In this document: positions 12,161 through 22,903 of the stretch, one piece after another
Position numbering within the stretch: position 1 is the first letter of the stretch
Layout of the letters: each line of letters begins with the position of its first letter
Assembly (NCBI GenBank): GCA_036852015.1
Contig: JAANDG010000043.1
Coordinates: 177,501 to 241,500, forward strand
From: Pelodera strongyloides
Taxonomy: Eukaryota > Nematoda > Chromadorea > Rhabditida > Rhabditidae
DNA: 64,000 nt
Direction: 5' to 3'
Made by a program: the position numbers and the translations under genes
The notes under the pieces: generated by a model
Seen by the model: the letters and a program-made list of their open reading frames with translations, nothing else
The model's database searches: none
Told to the model about the DNA's origin: nothing

Positions 12161-12244
12161 TTCATCCCGTGGATCGTGTACAGTCCAACGACGTAGAGTC
12201 CAACGAAAATGAAGAAAACGGTGAAGACGCTATGCAGGAGATTG
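12161..12244 (+). CDS. Candidate acidic exon (unassigned)
   Basis: Between a GTTTGCAG acceptor and a GTATGA donor lies an open 84-nt stretch encoding VHPVDRVQSNDV followed by an Asn/Glu-rich run ending in AMQEIG. Just upstream, 12012-12117 is also open in a protein-like, Ala/Glu-rich frame, but the two do not join in phase at obvious splice sites. They may belong to the 5' part of the gene at 15.96 kb or be relics. Low confidence. Confidence 0.35.
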
Positions 12245-12596
12245 GTATGATCTTATTCTTTTTTTATATTTGGTCGATCTGTAGACATAGTGGAAGGAAG
12301 TTGAGCCCGGGTACCTGCATGGCAGGCTTTTTGGCTGCGTTTTATTATCTACCAGTGACCCAAAAAACCAGCGGAAATTACGGTAGCTTATTTCCCCGAC
12401 TTGTTTTATTAATTAACTCCTTGAAATTGTATTGTTGTGCCTTGTTATGCATGTTTTGGTGATTATTTACCATGCTCAATAAAACGAAAGGAAACGAACT
12501 CTTGCTCCTGGTGAGCCTCCTCCTTTAAATTGCCTATTTTTCGTTTACTAAGACACTCTTTGGAAAGTTATATGTGCGTATAGAAAGATAAAAAGG

Positions 12597-13356
12597 AAAA
12601 AGAGGAAAAGTCTAATGTATGCCAGCTTTGACAATGGTAAGCAGTAGATAGTTTCGGTCGACGGTCGAACGCACAACAATTGTGTACATATTTACCAGCC
12701 GGTGGTGTAGTGGCTAGCGCTGCTACTCACCACACACACGACCGGGGTTCAATTCCCGCGGCTGGTTGCACCGACCGGGTGGTAAAAACGGTACCAGGTG
12801 AAAACTTGGGAAGGTTTCTTGGATCAGGGCTGGCCACCCATTCCGTAATCAAAGATGGCCTATTCTCTGGAGCACACTTCTTCGGTAGACCAGAGCGTAC
12901 TGCAGGGACCGCTTCGGGGCCCTGAAGAACAGTCCTAGCTTTAACCTTTAACCTTTTTTATTGTTACCCACCACCTGATTATCGTTTGAGCTTGAATCTC
13001 GAGTCAACAATAGTAAGCGTGAGCATGTTGGGTTGTTACTTATGATGTTTACGATTGGGCCTTTGGGTGTTGAATGAAGTGAGATCCGCCGGAACCATGG
13101 CTCGGATGTCTCAGGTGGACACCAGAGTGGTGATGATTTACTACCGGTGATTCAGGTAATTCATGGTCGCCCAGATCGACGAAACCGGTGATGTCGTGAA
13201 GGAAGTGCAACCGAGGGAGAATGGACCGCGATGCCTCAGTGTGAGTTGCATCCAAGATTTTGGTAGGACTGCTTTTCTAGAATTAGCACCGGACAGGGAG
13301 CATAGACATTTGTTTGAGCATTTCTTACCGTAAAAGTTACGAGGAAAGAACGTGTG
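12597..13356. repeat. Left part of duplicated segment (copy 1)
   Basis: This stretch, containing the SINE, is directly repeated at about 17350-17740. Copy 1 has a complete SINE body and about 140 bp (near 13083-13225) that copy 2 lacks. The two copies are otherwise very similar and continue past the palindrome: 15380-15690 matches 17743-18110. Confidence 0.8.
12695..12960 (+). mobile_element. tRNA-derived SINE
   Basis: The first 71 nt fold like a tRNA: CCAGCCG pairs with CGGCTGG as an acceptor stem. GGTGTAGTGGCTAGCGC supplies a D-arm and A box, and GGGGTTCAATTCCC a T-arm and B box, together an internal RNA polymerase III promoter. A tRNA-unrelated body follows and ends in TTTAACC-type tandem repeats plus a short T run near 12960. 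A shortened copy sits at 17450-17525 inside the duplicated segment. The chain head-body-simple-repeat tail is the standard SINE layout; mobilisation would depend on a partner LINE. Confidence 0.8.
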
Positions 13357-13574
13357 AAATAACAAGGGAAAAACGAGGCTCATCGATGAGCCATGGTGAA
13401 ATCGTCGATACCACATGTTGGAATACATATGAAACTAGATTTTAGAAAACTATTCTTGACTTAAATATTTTCATGAAAATGAGTTTTGGTCTCTCAAAGG
13501 TTTTTGGTTGGCTAGTGTATTAGGTTGAAAACACGTTGATTTCGGTCAATTGGAAAAGCTTTTTCATCTTCCAT

Positions 13575-13640
13575 TGGCACAGTGGATAATTGCTTGTACT
13601 TCCAGGAAGAAGGTCGGGTTCAAATCCTCCTGCTGTTAAT
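13575..13640 (+). other. tRNA-like sequence with A and B boxes (left palindrome arm)
   Basis: TTGGCACAGTGGATAAT resembles a D-arm/A box and GGGTTCAAATCCTCC a T-arm/B box at tRNA-like spacing. The anticodon and acceptor stems do not pair well, so this is a degenerate tRNA relic or the promoter head of an old SINE. It is repeated in inverted orientation at 15098-15165. Confidence 0.45.
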
Positions 13641-13679
13641 TTTTTGCATTTTTTACGCTGTTATTTTTTACAACTTTAA

Positions 13680-14152
13680 AGGGATGGGCTCACTACAAAA
13701 TCACCTTGTTTTTATGCTTTCGTTTGATTGTACAAAGGTAAAATAAAACAAAGAGCATAAAAAAAGTTTCTTGAATTACTCCCTAGGGAAGATATTAGGT
13801 AAAAAGGGTGAGTATTGATCTTTCTTCCGATAACGTGAGTAAACAAGATAAACTAGGGAAGCTAAGAGATATGGCTGAAACACACTGTTTTTCATTGTTT
13901 TACGTAAAATAAACGATGAAAACTACAGTTTATTTTGCTCAAAACAGTGTGTTTCAGCCATATCTCTTAGCTTCCCTAGTTTATCTTGTTTACTCACGTT
14001 ATCGGAAGAAAGATCAATACTCACCCTTTTTACCTAATATCTTCCCTAGGGAGTAATTCAAGAAACTTTTTTTATGCTCTTTGTTTTATTTTACCTTTGT
14101 ACAATCAAACGAAAGCATAAAAACAAGGTGATTTTGTAGTGAGCCCATCCCT
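13680..14152. mobile_element. Palindromic MITE with TTAA target-site duplication
   Basis: A 473-bp element starts AGGGATGGGCTCACTACAAA and ends with its reverse complement. The arms are about 213 bp each around a short loop near 13893-13939. It is flanked on both sides by TTAA (13676-13679 and 14153-14156). The opposite arm of the host palindrome has the uninterrupted sequence ACTTTAACCTTG with a single TTAA, so the duplication is directly visible. TTAA targets are typical of piggyBac and Sola3 superfamilies. No coding capacity. Confidence 0.92.
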
Positions 14153-15097
14153 TTAACCTTGAATAATTGATGGAAAAATCAGTTTCTTCAAGATTTAACC
14201 ACTTTAGTAGCATACATGACTCATTTATACACCAGTCAATATAAAAAACTAGATTTGAATTTTCCCAGTTTTATCACGAAACCACTGAATGGGAAAATTT
14301 CATTCGAAAAAATAAATGATGAGAAACAATAACAACTGGCTCTGCAACATAACTTTCAGTGTTTCAGAGTTATACAGGATAGAAAATATTGTTTATTTTA
14401 TGTTTTATACACTTACTGGTGTTTCTGAATACAAGATTCTGATGCTAATGATCGCGGAGTTCATGCAAGACAACGACCTATACGTGACCTTCTGCAGAGT
14501 AAACTCACCTTCAATATGACACACATTGACACAGAACGATACGCAATTTACAAAAAAGAAGGCAAATCAAAAGAGAAGCTATGACGTCATGACGTCGGTG
14601 CTCCCTGACTTGACGATGGTGCTAGCGTATTCAAGGTTGTGTGTCGTTATGTGTCGTTCTTTGTCAATGTGTGTCATCTTGAAGGTGAGTGCACTCTGCA
14701 GAAGGTCACGTATAGGTCGTTGTCTTGCATGAACTCCGCGATCATTAGCTCCGCGATCATTAGCATCAGAAACTTGTATTCAGAAACACCAGTAAGTGTA
14801 TAAAACATAAAATACACAATATTTTCTATCCTGTATAACTCTGAAACACTGAAAGTTATGTTGCAGAGCCAGTTGTTATTGTTTCTCATCATTTATTTTT
14901 TCGAATGAAATTTTCCCCATGGGTACCATCAGTGGTTTCGTGATAAAACTGGGAAAATTCAAATCTAGTTTTTTATATTGACTGGCGTATAAATGAGTCA
15001 TGTATGCTACTAAAGTGGTTAAATCTTGAAGAAACTGATTTTTCCATCAATTATTCAAGGTTAAAGTTGTAAAAAATAACAGCGTAAAAAATGCAAA

Positions 15098-15165
15098 AAA
15101 ATTAACAGCAGGAGGATTTGAACCCGACCTTCTTCCTGGAAGTACAAGCCCTTATCCACTGTGCC
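15098..15165 (-). other. tRNA-like sequence (right palindrome arm)
   Basis: Inverted partner of 13575-13640 with a few substitutions. Both copies keep the A- and B-box-like blocks. Confidence 0.45.
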
Positions 15166-15959
15166 AATGGAAGATGAAAAAGCTTTTCCAATTGACCGAA
15201 ATCAACGTGTTTTCAACCTAATACACTAGTCAACCAAAAACCTTTGAGAGACGAAAACTCATTTTCATGAAAATATTTAAGTCAAGAATAGTTTTCTAAA
15301 ATCTAGTTTTATATGTATTCCAACATGTGGTATCGAAGATTTCACCATGGCTCATCGATGAGCCTCGTTCGTCCCTTGTAAGGTGATATTAAAGAGAACA
15401 AAGTTCTTGTGTGGCTGGTTCGGCATACATACTTAAGAATGCGTTGTCAGATGGTCGTTTCCAAATCCGAATGTTGATACCTCGACTTTTCTCGATTTAG
15501 GAACAATTGTTTTTGATCACTGAATAACTCCATGTGACTGAACCTCTTTTTTATATATTTATCTTTGCTTACATTTACATGAAAAACAGGTAATGAAATA
15601 AGAGTTGTTTTATTTAGAGCATGCAACGGGGTCATGTACACCTGTACGACAGGGCTTCCCACTCCGCTGTACTTCAGACAGCGCGGGCAGGATCGAGGGG
15701 CTCCTGACCCTACCTAGGGTGAGTTGTGCGACTGTAAAGTGTGGCGCGGCAGGTGCGCCAAATGTGTGTCAGCTGGAATTGTACATATTTCGCGAGCCCC
15801 TTGCGCACCGGCTGCGCACCTAACAATTAATTACTCGCAAAATAGGCCGTTTTTTGCAGGGTGAACTTTATCCACACTTGAGAAATTAGAAAGAGCCTGA
15901 ACCGGTTTATTTCAGTAATCAAGCTTAACCCTTCACAGGTCCACGGTTTTATTTTTCAG

Positions 15960-17910
15960 ACGAAAGTCTATTCACGTCGTCTCGGAATCTTGGACGTACC
16001 CGAGGAGCACCTCAGTGATGCAGATGTGCATATGTACTTCTGGGCTCTTTGTATCGGTCCGAATCAGTTTTGCCAGGTTTGTTAATTGTTAATCTTGGGC
16101 TGAAACATCCAGTAAATAGAACTAGAAGTAGGAGAAACGTAGAAAGGAGAGAAATGCCACACATGGCAGTCGCTAAGCTGGTAAAGAGATTGTTGATGTT
16201 GTAGTTTCTTTTTCATTTCTTTATTTTCATTATCATGCGAGGCATGATTCTGTGACTGTCTATTTTCAGTGGGAATTCTCCGGACCACCACCGTGCTCTA
16301 GAAGTTGCAAGACACAGAAGGTACTTAGTTTTATGTAAATATATTATGCATTTGAGCTTTTCGTTGATGGCTATTATTTGTTCACATGGGTTGTCTGGTA
16401 GTTGCGTGTTGTGTGTGTTATATATGTGTGTGTATCTGTGTGCGATGTGTGTTTGTCGTGTGTGTGGTGTGAGTGTGTATGGTGTGAGTGTGTGTGGTTT
16501 GAGTATGTGTGGTGTGTGTGTGTGTGTGTGTGGTGTGAGTGTGTGTGAGAGAATGGGTGAGAGAATTTTTTTCGACGAGTCACGCCGATTTGGAGTAAAT
16601 CATTACTAGCCACCTGTTGACAACAGATTGCTGTTGACAACAGATTGCTTCAGCCGGCAAGCCAGCCCCCGTCGTCAGGAGTTGCGGCTGCAGCATCGGC
16701 AACCTCTGAACCTATCGACGGATTTCAGCTAATCACCTCCGGAATGAGAATATTAGACGTGCTAAGCTCGGCGGTGGTACAAGGAGTTTATTAGAAACGT
16801 CGCGTACCGCCTCCGGAATCACTCACCGGCGACGTTAGCACCGTGGTGCGTACGTGAATCCTTTTATATGTCGCCTCTTTTTAGAGTGTATTGATATTTA
16901 AACATTTTTTTTTAGAATTCCTGCCGATGGTCGCCATTTGCCGAATCAGCTCAATCAGCTGCGAATAACGGCAATGTCACACGGGTTAGCGATTGTTTTG
17001 GTTGGCTTTGTTTTCGTAGCCGAATTATGCAACCTGCATTTTTATCCTGTTTTTTTTTTACTCCCTATTTCTTTTCTAGATAAGATTCTGCGTCCGGAAT
17101 TAGGGAGTTTTTTTTGTTTATTGCGGTATATAGAAATGTTGCGTTTCAATTGGGAAGTATTGTTTTCTGAAATCTAGGTGATAATTCCTCATTCCTTTCG
17201 ACTGCTGGTGCACTTTAGCCGGCAAGAAAATAACATATATGCAAAGAGAGTTAAAAACGGATATTGCGATTAGAGAGCGATTAATTCCTCTATGCCTATA
17301 GCGCTATTTATAGAAAGATGTGGTTGCCCAATTTATGCCCAGTTTTTAGAAAAAAAAAGGAAAAGTCCAATGTATGCCAGCTTTGACAATAGTAAGCAGT
17401 AGATAGTTTCGGTCGAAGGTCGAACGTACAACAATTTTGTACATATTTACCAGCCGGTGGTGTAGTGGCTAGCGCTGCTACTCACCACACACACGACCAG
17501 GGTTCAATTCCCGCGGCCGGGTGGTCGGTGCAACCAGTCAGCTTGAACATGTTGAGTTGTTACTTATGATGTTTGCGATTGTGCCTTCGGGTGTTGAATG
17601 AAGTGAGGACCGCGATGCCTCAGTGTAAGTTGCATCCAAGATTTTGGTAGGACTGCTTTTCTAGAATTAGCACCGGACAGGGAGCACATACATTTGTTTG
17701 AGCATTTCTTACCGTAAAAGTTACGAGGAAAGAACGTGTGACAAAGGTGACATTAAAGAGAACAAAGTTCTCAATTATGTGGCTGGTTCAGCATACATAC
17801 TTAAGAATGCGTTGTCAGATAGTCGTTTCCAAATCCGAAAGTTGATACCTCGACTTTTCTCAATTTAGGAACAATTGTTTTTGATGATCACTGAATAACT
17901 CCTGACTGAA

Positions 17911-17988
<78 letters not shown>

Positions 17989-19472
17989 TTGCTTACATTT
18001 ACATGAAAAACAGGTAATGAAATAAGAGTTGTTTTATTTAGAGCATGCAACGGGGTCATGTACACCTGTACGACAGGGCTTCCCACTCCGCTGTACTGCA
18101 GACAGCGCGGGCACTCGATCCTGCCGCGCGGCGCGGGCACTCGATCCTGCCGCGCAGCACGGACACTCGATCAGTAAAGGTGGGCCAAATATTCCTGTTT
18201 TCCTTTTAAAAGAGTTATTTGTCAGGCAAACTAATATGCGTGAAAAAAACATTGTCAGGCAAATTTATATTCGTGTTTATCGAAAATTTGTCCCGAATTC
18301 GGTTCCGGTCCTCAGCGATATCCACTTTACCTTCGGGCACTGTGGGGGTGATGTTGTGTAAGTAGTCTTTTTGTCCCGAATTTTGTCTGCCCATGAAATG
18401 TGTTGTTCGTCGTTTTCTCCTGTAGGTGACACCACGTATACATATACCCGTTATAATACAAACTGATACCCGTTATAATACAAACTACAAAGTTCTTCCT
18501 AGCATGCCACCTTTGTTTAGGTTAGCTAGCAGTCACCCAAAAACCAGGCATTTCTTTTTTTACTCTATTATCCGTCTTTTGTTTCTGCTAAGGCCTTAGA
18601 TTTTATTTATCAATATTATCCAGAAGTACTACGTTAATAGACATAATATGTTCTCTGTTAATCTATGATTATCGGCCTTCCACTTTTAGCTTACGATAAG
18701 GAATGGCCGTTAAGTCGAAATACCGTCCGGTTTTTGAAACGCGTAGTGGATAACTGAAATATGTAAGGAATGGATAAGGCCGTCAAGGACTGTTTGGACT
18801 CTGTACCTTAGTACCTTTTTAATCCTATTGCAAAAACTTTTGTTTTAGCGCCTTGAGGAGCGCACGAATTTGCTGAAGAAGACACCATCGCTAAGCTCGG
18901 AGCAGCAGCACTTTATGGACGAGCAAATTAAACGGTCGGTTGTCATTTTTTTATCGAGTCACAGTTATTTATGGGGTTTCCAAGTACACTGTCAATACTA
19001 CCGTATTTATGCACGAAACTTGCATATATAATATGAAAAATTAAAAAAAAAATATTTTCGTGTGGTTGGTGGTTCCAAAATACTGTAAACTTTCGCCATA
19101 CTTGGAAATCCCATAACCTAGAAGAGTGATAGTAATTTTAGTTTAATAGGCGGAACTAGGTTTCATGCAAATACATAAGGTGCACCAACTATACTTATGT
19201 TCTGTATTCTGTAACCCCGTATGGTTTATTTGTGATTTTGTGCAGGATTTCGTTTGATTTCTTTTTTTGGGTATCAAACTATACTGGTTAGTATTCGAAG
19301 AGTTTACCTGCCTAGTCTTGAAAGGGTTTTGATGTTTAAGAAATTAAAACTAGATAACTAATCATTAAATCATTTAAGGATCCTCGAAGAGAAAGCTCCC
19401 ATAATTCGTGAGGGCAAATCCGAGCAGTACCACGTATCTTGTGAAGTGCGGGAAAAGCTGGAGCATATCTAG
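15960..19472 (+). CDS. Unrecognised multi-exon gene, 3' portion
   Basis: Six exons join in phase: 15960-16076, 16270-16320, 16654-16776, 16916-16984, 18849-18934 and 19379-19472, ending at TAG 19470-19472. The product begins TKVYSRRLGILDVPEEHL and passes through Cys-containing segments and a Pro/Ala/Ser-rich linker (PASQPPSSGVAAAAS). It ends in a charged, probably helical tail (RLEERTNLLKKTPSL, then EQIKRILEEK, and VREKLEHI at the C-terminus). Earlier exons are missing or altered: sequence upstream of 15700 belongs to the duplicated segment. The first two exons were amplified as 721-bp units at 26.8-28.3 and 37.1-40.6 kb. I recognise no family. Alternative acceptors in the third and fourth exons are possible. 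Confidence 0.6.
16408..16552 (+). repeat. GT-rich microsatellite
   Basis: Imperfect (TG)n interspersed with GTGTGAGTGTGTGTGGT-type units, inside an intron of the gene at 15960-19472. Confidence 0.9.
17450..17525 (+). mobile_element. tRNA-derived SINE, internally deleted copy
   Basis: Keeps the tRNA-like head with A and B boxes; most of the body is missing compared with 12695-12960. It lies in the same position of the duplicated segment, so it is a duplicate and not a second insertion. Confidence 0.7.
17912..17985. repeat. (TA)n microsatellite
   Basis: Pure TA repeat of about 74 bp, expanded compared with the equivalent position near 15552 in the other copy. Confidence 0.95.
18095..18175. 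repeat. Short GC-rich tandem repeat
   Basis: About three imperfect units of roughly 29 bp containing GCACTCGATCCTGCC. The matching position in copy 1 (near 15680) has only a single partial unit. Confidence 0.7.
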
Positions 19473-19671
19473 AAGGAAATGTCGATGGCAGGCTAGTTTA
19501 TTTACTCGTGATCATAGCATAAAGGTTGTGTACGAGAGTGTAAAAGTGGCGTTGTTTCCCATAACGAAGTACGATGCCCCACTCCTGCCCCGGGCAGACA
19601 AAGCATTCCCTTTAGAGTACATTGGTAGCTTCTATCTCTAACTCACGCTTGACTTCATCATTGAAGTTCAT

Positions 19672-19880
19672 TTGCATCACTACTTTTGAACTACGATGAA
19701 GTTTGCACGTCGACTTATTCTTGACGTCATAGATTCTGAAACAGAAGCGAACTGACCCGTCCAAGTTGTATGCCCGGCTCACCTCCCCCATTGAAGTCAA
19801 TTCGCTTCTGCTTCAGAATTTATGACGTCAAGTACAAGTCGAAGATCAAATTTCATCGTAGAGCTAAAGTAATGATTAAA
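19672..19880. repeat. Inverted-repeat element with TGACGTCA-type core
   Basis: The left arm (about 19672-19755) and the right arm (about 19797-19880) are imperfect reverse complements. Each contains TTGACGTCAT(A)GATTCTGAA-like sequence and CGATGAARTTTG. Related single arms occur at about 25290-25385 and 25420-25500, so this is a dispersed family, perhaps a MITE. Confidence 0.7.
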
Positions 19881-20040
19881 ATCGACTCTCCAGCAACATC
19901 CGCTGGAGAGCACCATATTATTCGTTAAAAGGAGAAATGGAGTGTCATGATTGTGAGAAACGGAGAGAGAAGTCGGAGGAAAAGAGAGGGAGGCAGGTCA
20001 GAGAGGCTTAGAGACAGAGAAAGAGAACGAAAAGTACCAT

Positions 20041-20180
20041 TCAAGCATTTTTAGGGTCCTCGATGTTGTAGACCACCGCATCCACCGTTCGAGTGGATTG
20101 CTGCTGTTCCGTGGATGTTGTGTTCTGCTGCAGGGCGAGGTGTTTCCGGTCCTCAGCGATATCCACTTTACCTTCGGGCA
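20041..20180 (-). CDS. Candidate C-terminal exon, minus strand
   Basis: A minus-strand frame from a possible acceptor (CACCACACAG) to a TGA at 20041-20043 reads PEGKVDIAEDRKHLALQQN, then a Ser/Thr/Gln-rich stretch, and ends AVVYNIEDPKNA. Its codon content looks protein-like. The upstream 70 bp recur at 18302-18372, which suggests a duplicated gene fragment. No partner exons were found. Confidence 0.35.
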
Positions 20181-20619
20181 CTGTGTGGTGATGTTGTGTA
20201 AGTAGTCTTTTTGTGCATAATTACGAGCATCGAGCCTAAGTGTTAACAATATAAGCCCAGTCGCCATTAAGTAATACGTAAAAAGCTCATAGGTACTGAA
20301 AGTTTATTTGCCTGATTGTTTCGACCTGTTTGATTAAAGCGATACAATGGCTGTTTTTGAAACGTATCTCAAATAACCCAATTCTTAGGTAGTGCTGAAC
20401 CAAGCATTAATCTTAATCTACTATTTTATTGTTTTCAGTACCGACAACCAAGAATGGACGCATCACGAAAGACCCCGTATGAAGTGAACCGAACGCCTAC
20501 TTGAGAGTTTTTCGCGAACTTTGCTTACCTGCGAAATCATGGTAAATTTGTTATTAGTGCCTTGTTATTAATTCTTGTAGTGAACATATCTCCCACTCTC
20601 TCTCTCTCTTTCCCTCTGC

Positions 20620-20663
20620 AGTATTATCTGATTCTGATTCTGATTCTGATTCTGCTGAACTTG
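20620..20663 (+). repeat. Short (TGATTC)n hexamer repeat
   Basis: Four to five tandem TGATTC units immediately before GCTGAACTTGTCTGGGGTAAGG, the same exon end and donor as at 24150-24172. An old exon copy seems to have been altered by hexamer expansion. Confidence 0.7.
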
Positions 20664-20703
20664 TCTGGGGTAAGGGTTTTGACGTTTCATAGTTACCTAG
20701 TGT

Positions 20704-21260
20704 GGTTGTTCTTAAAATTGGCATAATGCCTTCATTACGAACTTTATAAACGAGATGAGCTACCGTAGTCACAGATAACAATTGCCGGCAATTAGCTGGA
20801 ATCGAGGACAATTGCAATCAAGTCACGTGACATAAAATAGTGATTATCACGTACTCATTGTCTCTTTTTTTTATGCAGCTCACTTCCCGTATCCACCAGT
20901 TGCTCTCTCACCCTTTTTGATGTTCTACTAATTTGCCGTAACCCTTTTGGATCCATTCGAAGAGAATGCTACAACTCCGGGTCTGCTGTTTATTCCAAAG
21001 CTACCCGCATATCAGATTATCCCTTCTGATATCAATGGCACTCACATACAAGTTGATGTATGACCGACGGATCTTACCTCGTTGATAAACCGTTCCGAGG
21101 GGTTCCGATTCCAAAAAGGACCCGACACACTCTAACCACTTTGACCATGTCTTGGATAAACTCGTTGATTGCTTACCCGTGTATTTATTGATCGATTGCT
21201 TGCCAGTTAGTATGATGTTTCAATGTGTGAGCAGTGTGGCACCCGTAAAAAGGAGGCTGC
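20704..21260 (+). repeat. 560-bp direct duplication, copy 1
   Basis: Almost identical to 22904-23460, including TTATGCAGCTCACTTCCCGT and AAAAGGAGGCTGCTCAGAAC. It contains open segments interrupted by stops in every frame, so it is a relic or non-coding. Confidence 0.85.
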
Positions 21261-22903
21261 TCAGAACAATGGTGCACCGTCCGTATGGACAAAAAATACC
21301 CTGGTCAAAAACAAGCAATCGTTTAAGAAATACCATAATGTGACCAAATTAAGGTGAAGGAATGCAAAACTATTACAGCCTGATCGACAAGCTTGATCTC
21401 TTCGACCTCGTGGCGGACTAGAAGGGTCTCTCGGAAACGAAAGTGATAAAGAGAGATTAATTCAGCTTGACATTCCAGGATGAACCTACGATTTACAGAA
21501 TGAATGGGAAACACGAATACATGAACTACGATAAAAAGAGTGAATTGTATCGTAGTAACCGTGTGAAACTGTAGTAGGGAGTAATAGAAAAAGCCTATGT
21601 TGAAAGTGACACAGTTACACCAATTTCAAGTTAGAGTCCACTATAGAGTCCGCAAGGAAATCTAAGAGCTCAAGTAAACTGGGGTCACACATATACACAT
21701 AGTAAGTTTGCACTGATATGGTGGCCACATACCAGTTTCCGACCGTGAAGAAAGTCGAAAGCAACAAGAGGAAGACCATTGACAGTAAACAAAGCCACTG
21801 AATACTCTTACCTTTGTTATCCCTTGTTTAAATTATGCATTAACAATGAAAACAAGAATTTGATTGTTGAATTAATTCAGTGTTCTTGTGTCATATTATT
21901 GTGCAGAAGGTATAATTCATTATCGTTTGTTAATTATATAAATTCTTCTCAATCTGTAACAAAACAGTTTTTTAAACATATTCAAAAAAGTATCAGATTG
22001 AGTTTGGACCCACCTTTTTTGTTGCCCGTTTACCGCTTAGTTCAGAATCTATGCTCAAATGGTGGGAAAGATTATAGCTAACATTATCAAAGAAACCAAT
22101 GAAAATCGGTGATCAAGCTACTTAGGAGACAAACAGGGAAGAAATCGAATAAACACGAGAATCGGCAGTCACGGAGAAATTAGTATCCAAATGGTCATTG
22201 TGCAACCAAACATAGAACTTGGAAATAAATGCGCTCACAATCAGGCAAATCTCGAGTGTTCTTCTAATGAAGAACAAACTATGATTTCAGAGCTGGATTG
22301 TGCTATACATAAGGTCCCATTCACATGCATGATCTCTTATATTGCAGGCAAGTTTACTGTGCCCAATAAAGTACTAAACGCTTGTTATGTTAAAAAAAAG
22401 TGTGTGTTGTATTTTAAGTAATCAAGTAATTACTGCACCCCCGGGTATTCAGGGCCAACAATCACCAGGTTCTAGTTCCACCGCAATCAGAAAGCTCTAA
22501 CGCCTCCCACTGATAACATGGCACCCACCAACGAGTATTTGAACCCACTACAAAAACATGTTAGTCAAACATAGACGAGGTTGTAGAAAATGAAGTCACC
22601 ATGCCTACCACGGCCACGGCCAACGTACTCAAGCAAGCAGTAAAATGAACCAAGAATTATCAGGCGGAACCAACTTGGGACAACTAGTGATTACATAAGT
22701 TGATTGAACCCACAAAAGAAGGGTAAAAGTTATCATTTATTATGTTACATAGCATACAGGAATTCACCGTTTATCTTAGATACGAAAAGTGAAAACAGTA
22801 CTACGAATCGGATCCAGCAATACAAGCAATCAGCTTTTGATAAAAAGAGTAAGGTTCTATCTTAACAACTAATAGAACAAATTTGTTTTCGCCCGGAGTG
22901 TTC
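21261..22903. other. Spacer between duplicated blocks
   Basis: Frames up to 100 codons occur (for example 21779-22081) with no splice partners or recognisable motifs. It may contain remnants of an unidentified element. Confidence 0.35.

Larger units (their letters stand above)
13361..15380. repeat. Large palindrome (foldback element) interrupted by a MITE
   Basis: The outer left arm 13361-13679 is the reverse complement of 15064-15380. The inner left arm 14157-14542 is the reverse complement of 14651-15063. Without the MITE at 13680-14152, the two arms form one continuous inverted repeat of about 0.7 kb each around a spacer of about 108 bp. Terminal sequences are near ACAAGGGA/TCCCTTGT. Mirror-image frames beginning MMRNNNNWLCNIT appear in both arms, confirming the symmetry; they are not convincing genes. 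No transposase is present. Confidence 0.9.
17350..18110. repeat. Duplicated segment, copy 2 (palindrome-free)
   Basis: Matches 12597-13356 and then, without interruption at about 17741, 15380-15690. It therefore shows the sequence before insertion of the 2-kb palindrome, or after its precise loss. It contains a shortened SINE at 17450-17525 and a long TA tract that copy 1 has only as a short TATATATTTAT. Confidence 0.8.

Noticed and set aside
12680..12925. 81-codon frame over the SINE
   Set aside because: The tRNA-like head, A and B boxes and repeat tail explain the sequence as a SINE.
14316..14892. Identical 67-72 codon frames on opposite strands
   Set aside because: The two arms of the palindrome; no support for coding beyond the symmetry.
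16346..16640. Val/Cys-rich and His/Thr-rich frames
   Set aside because: Translation of a GT microsatellite within an intron.
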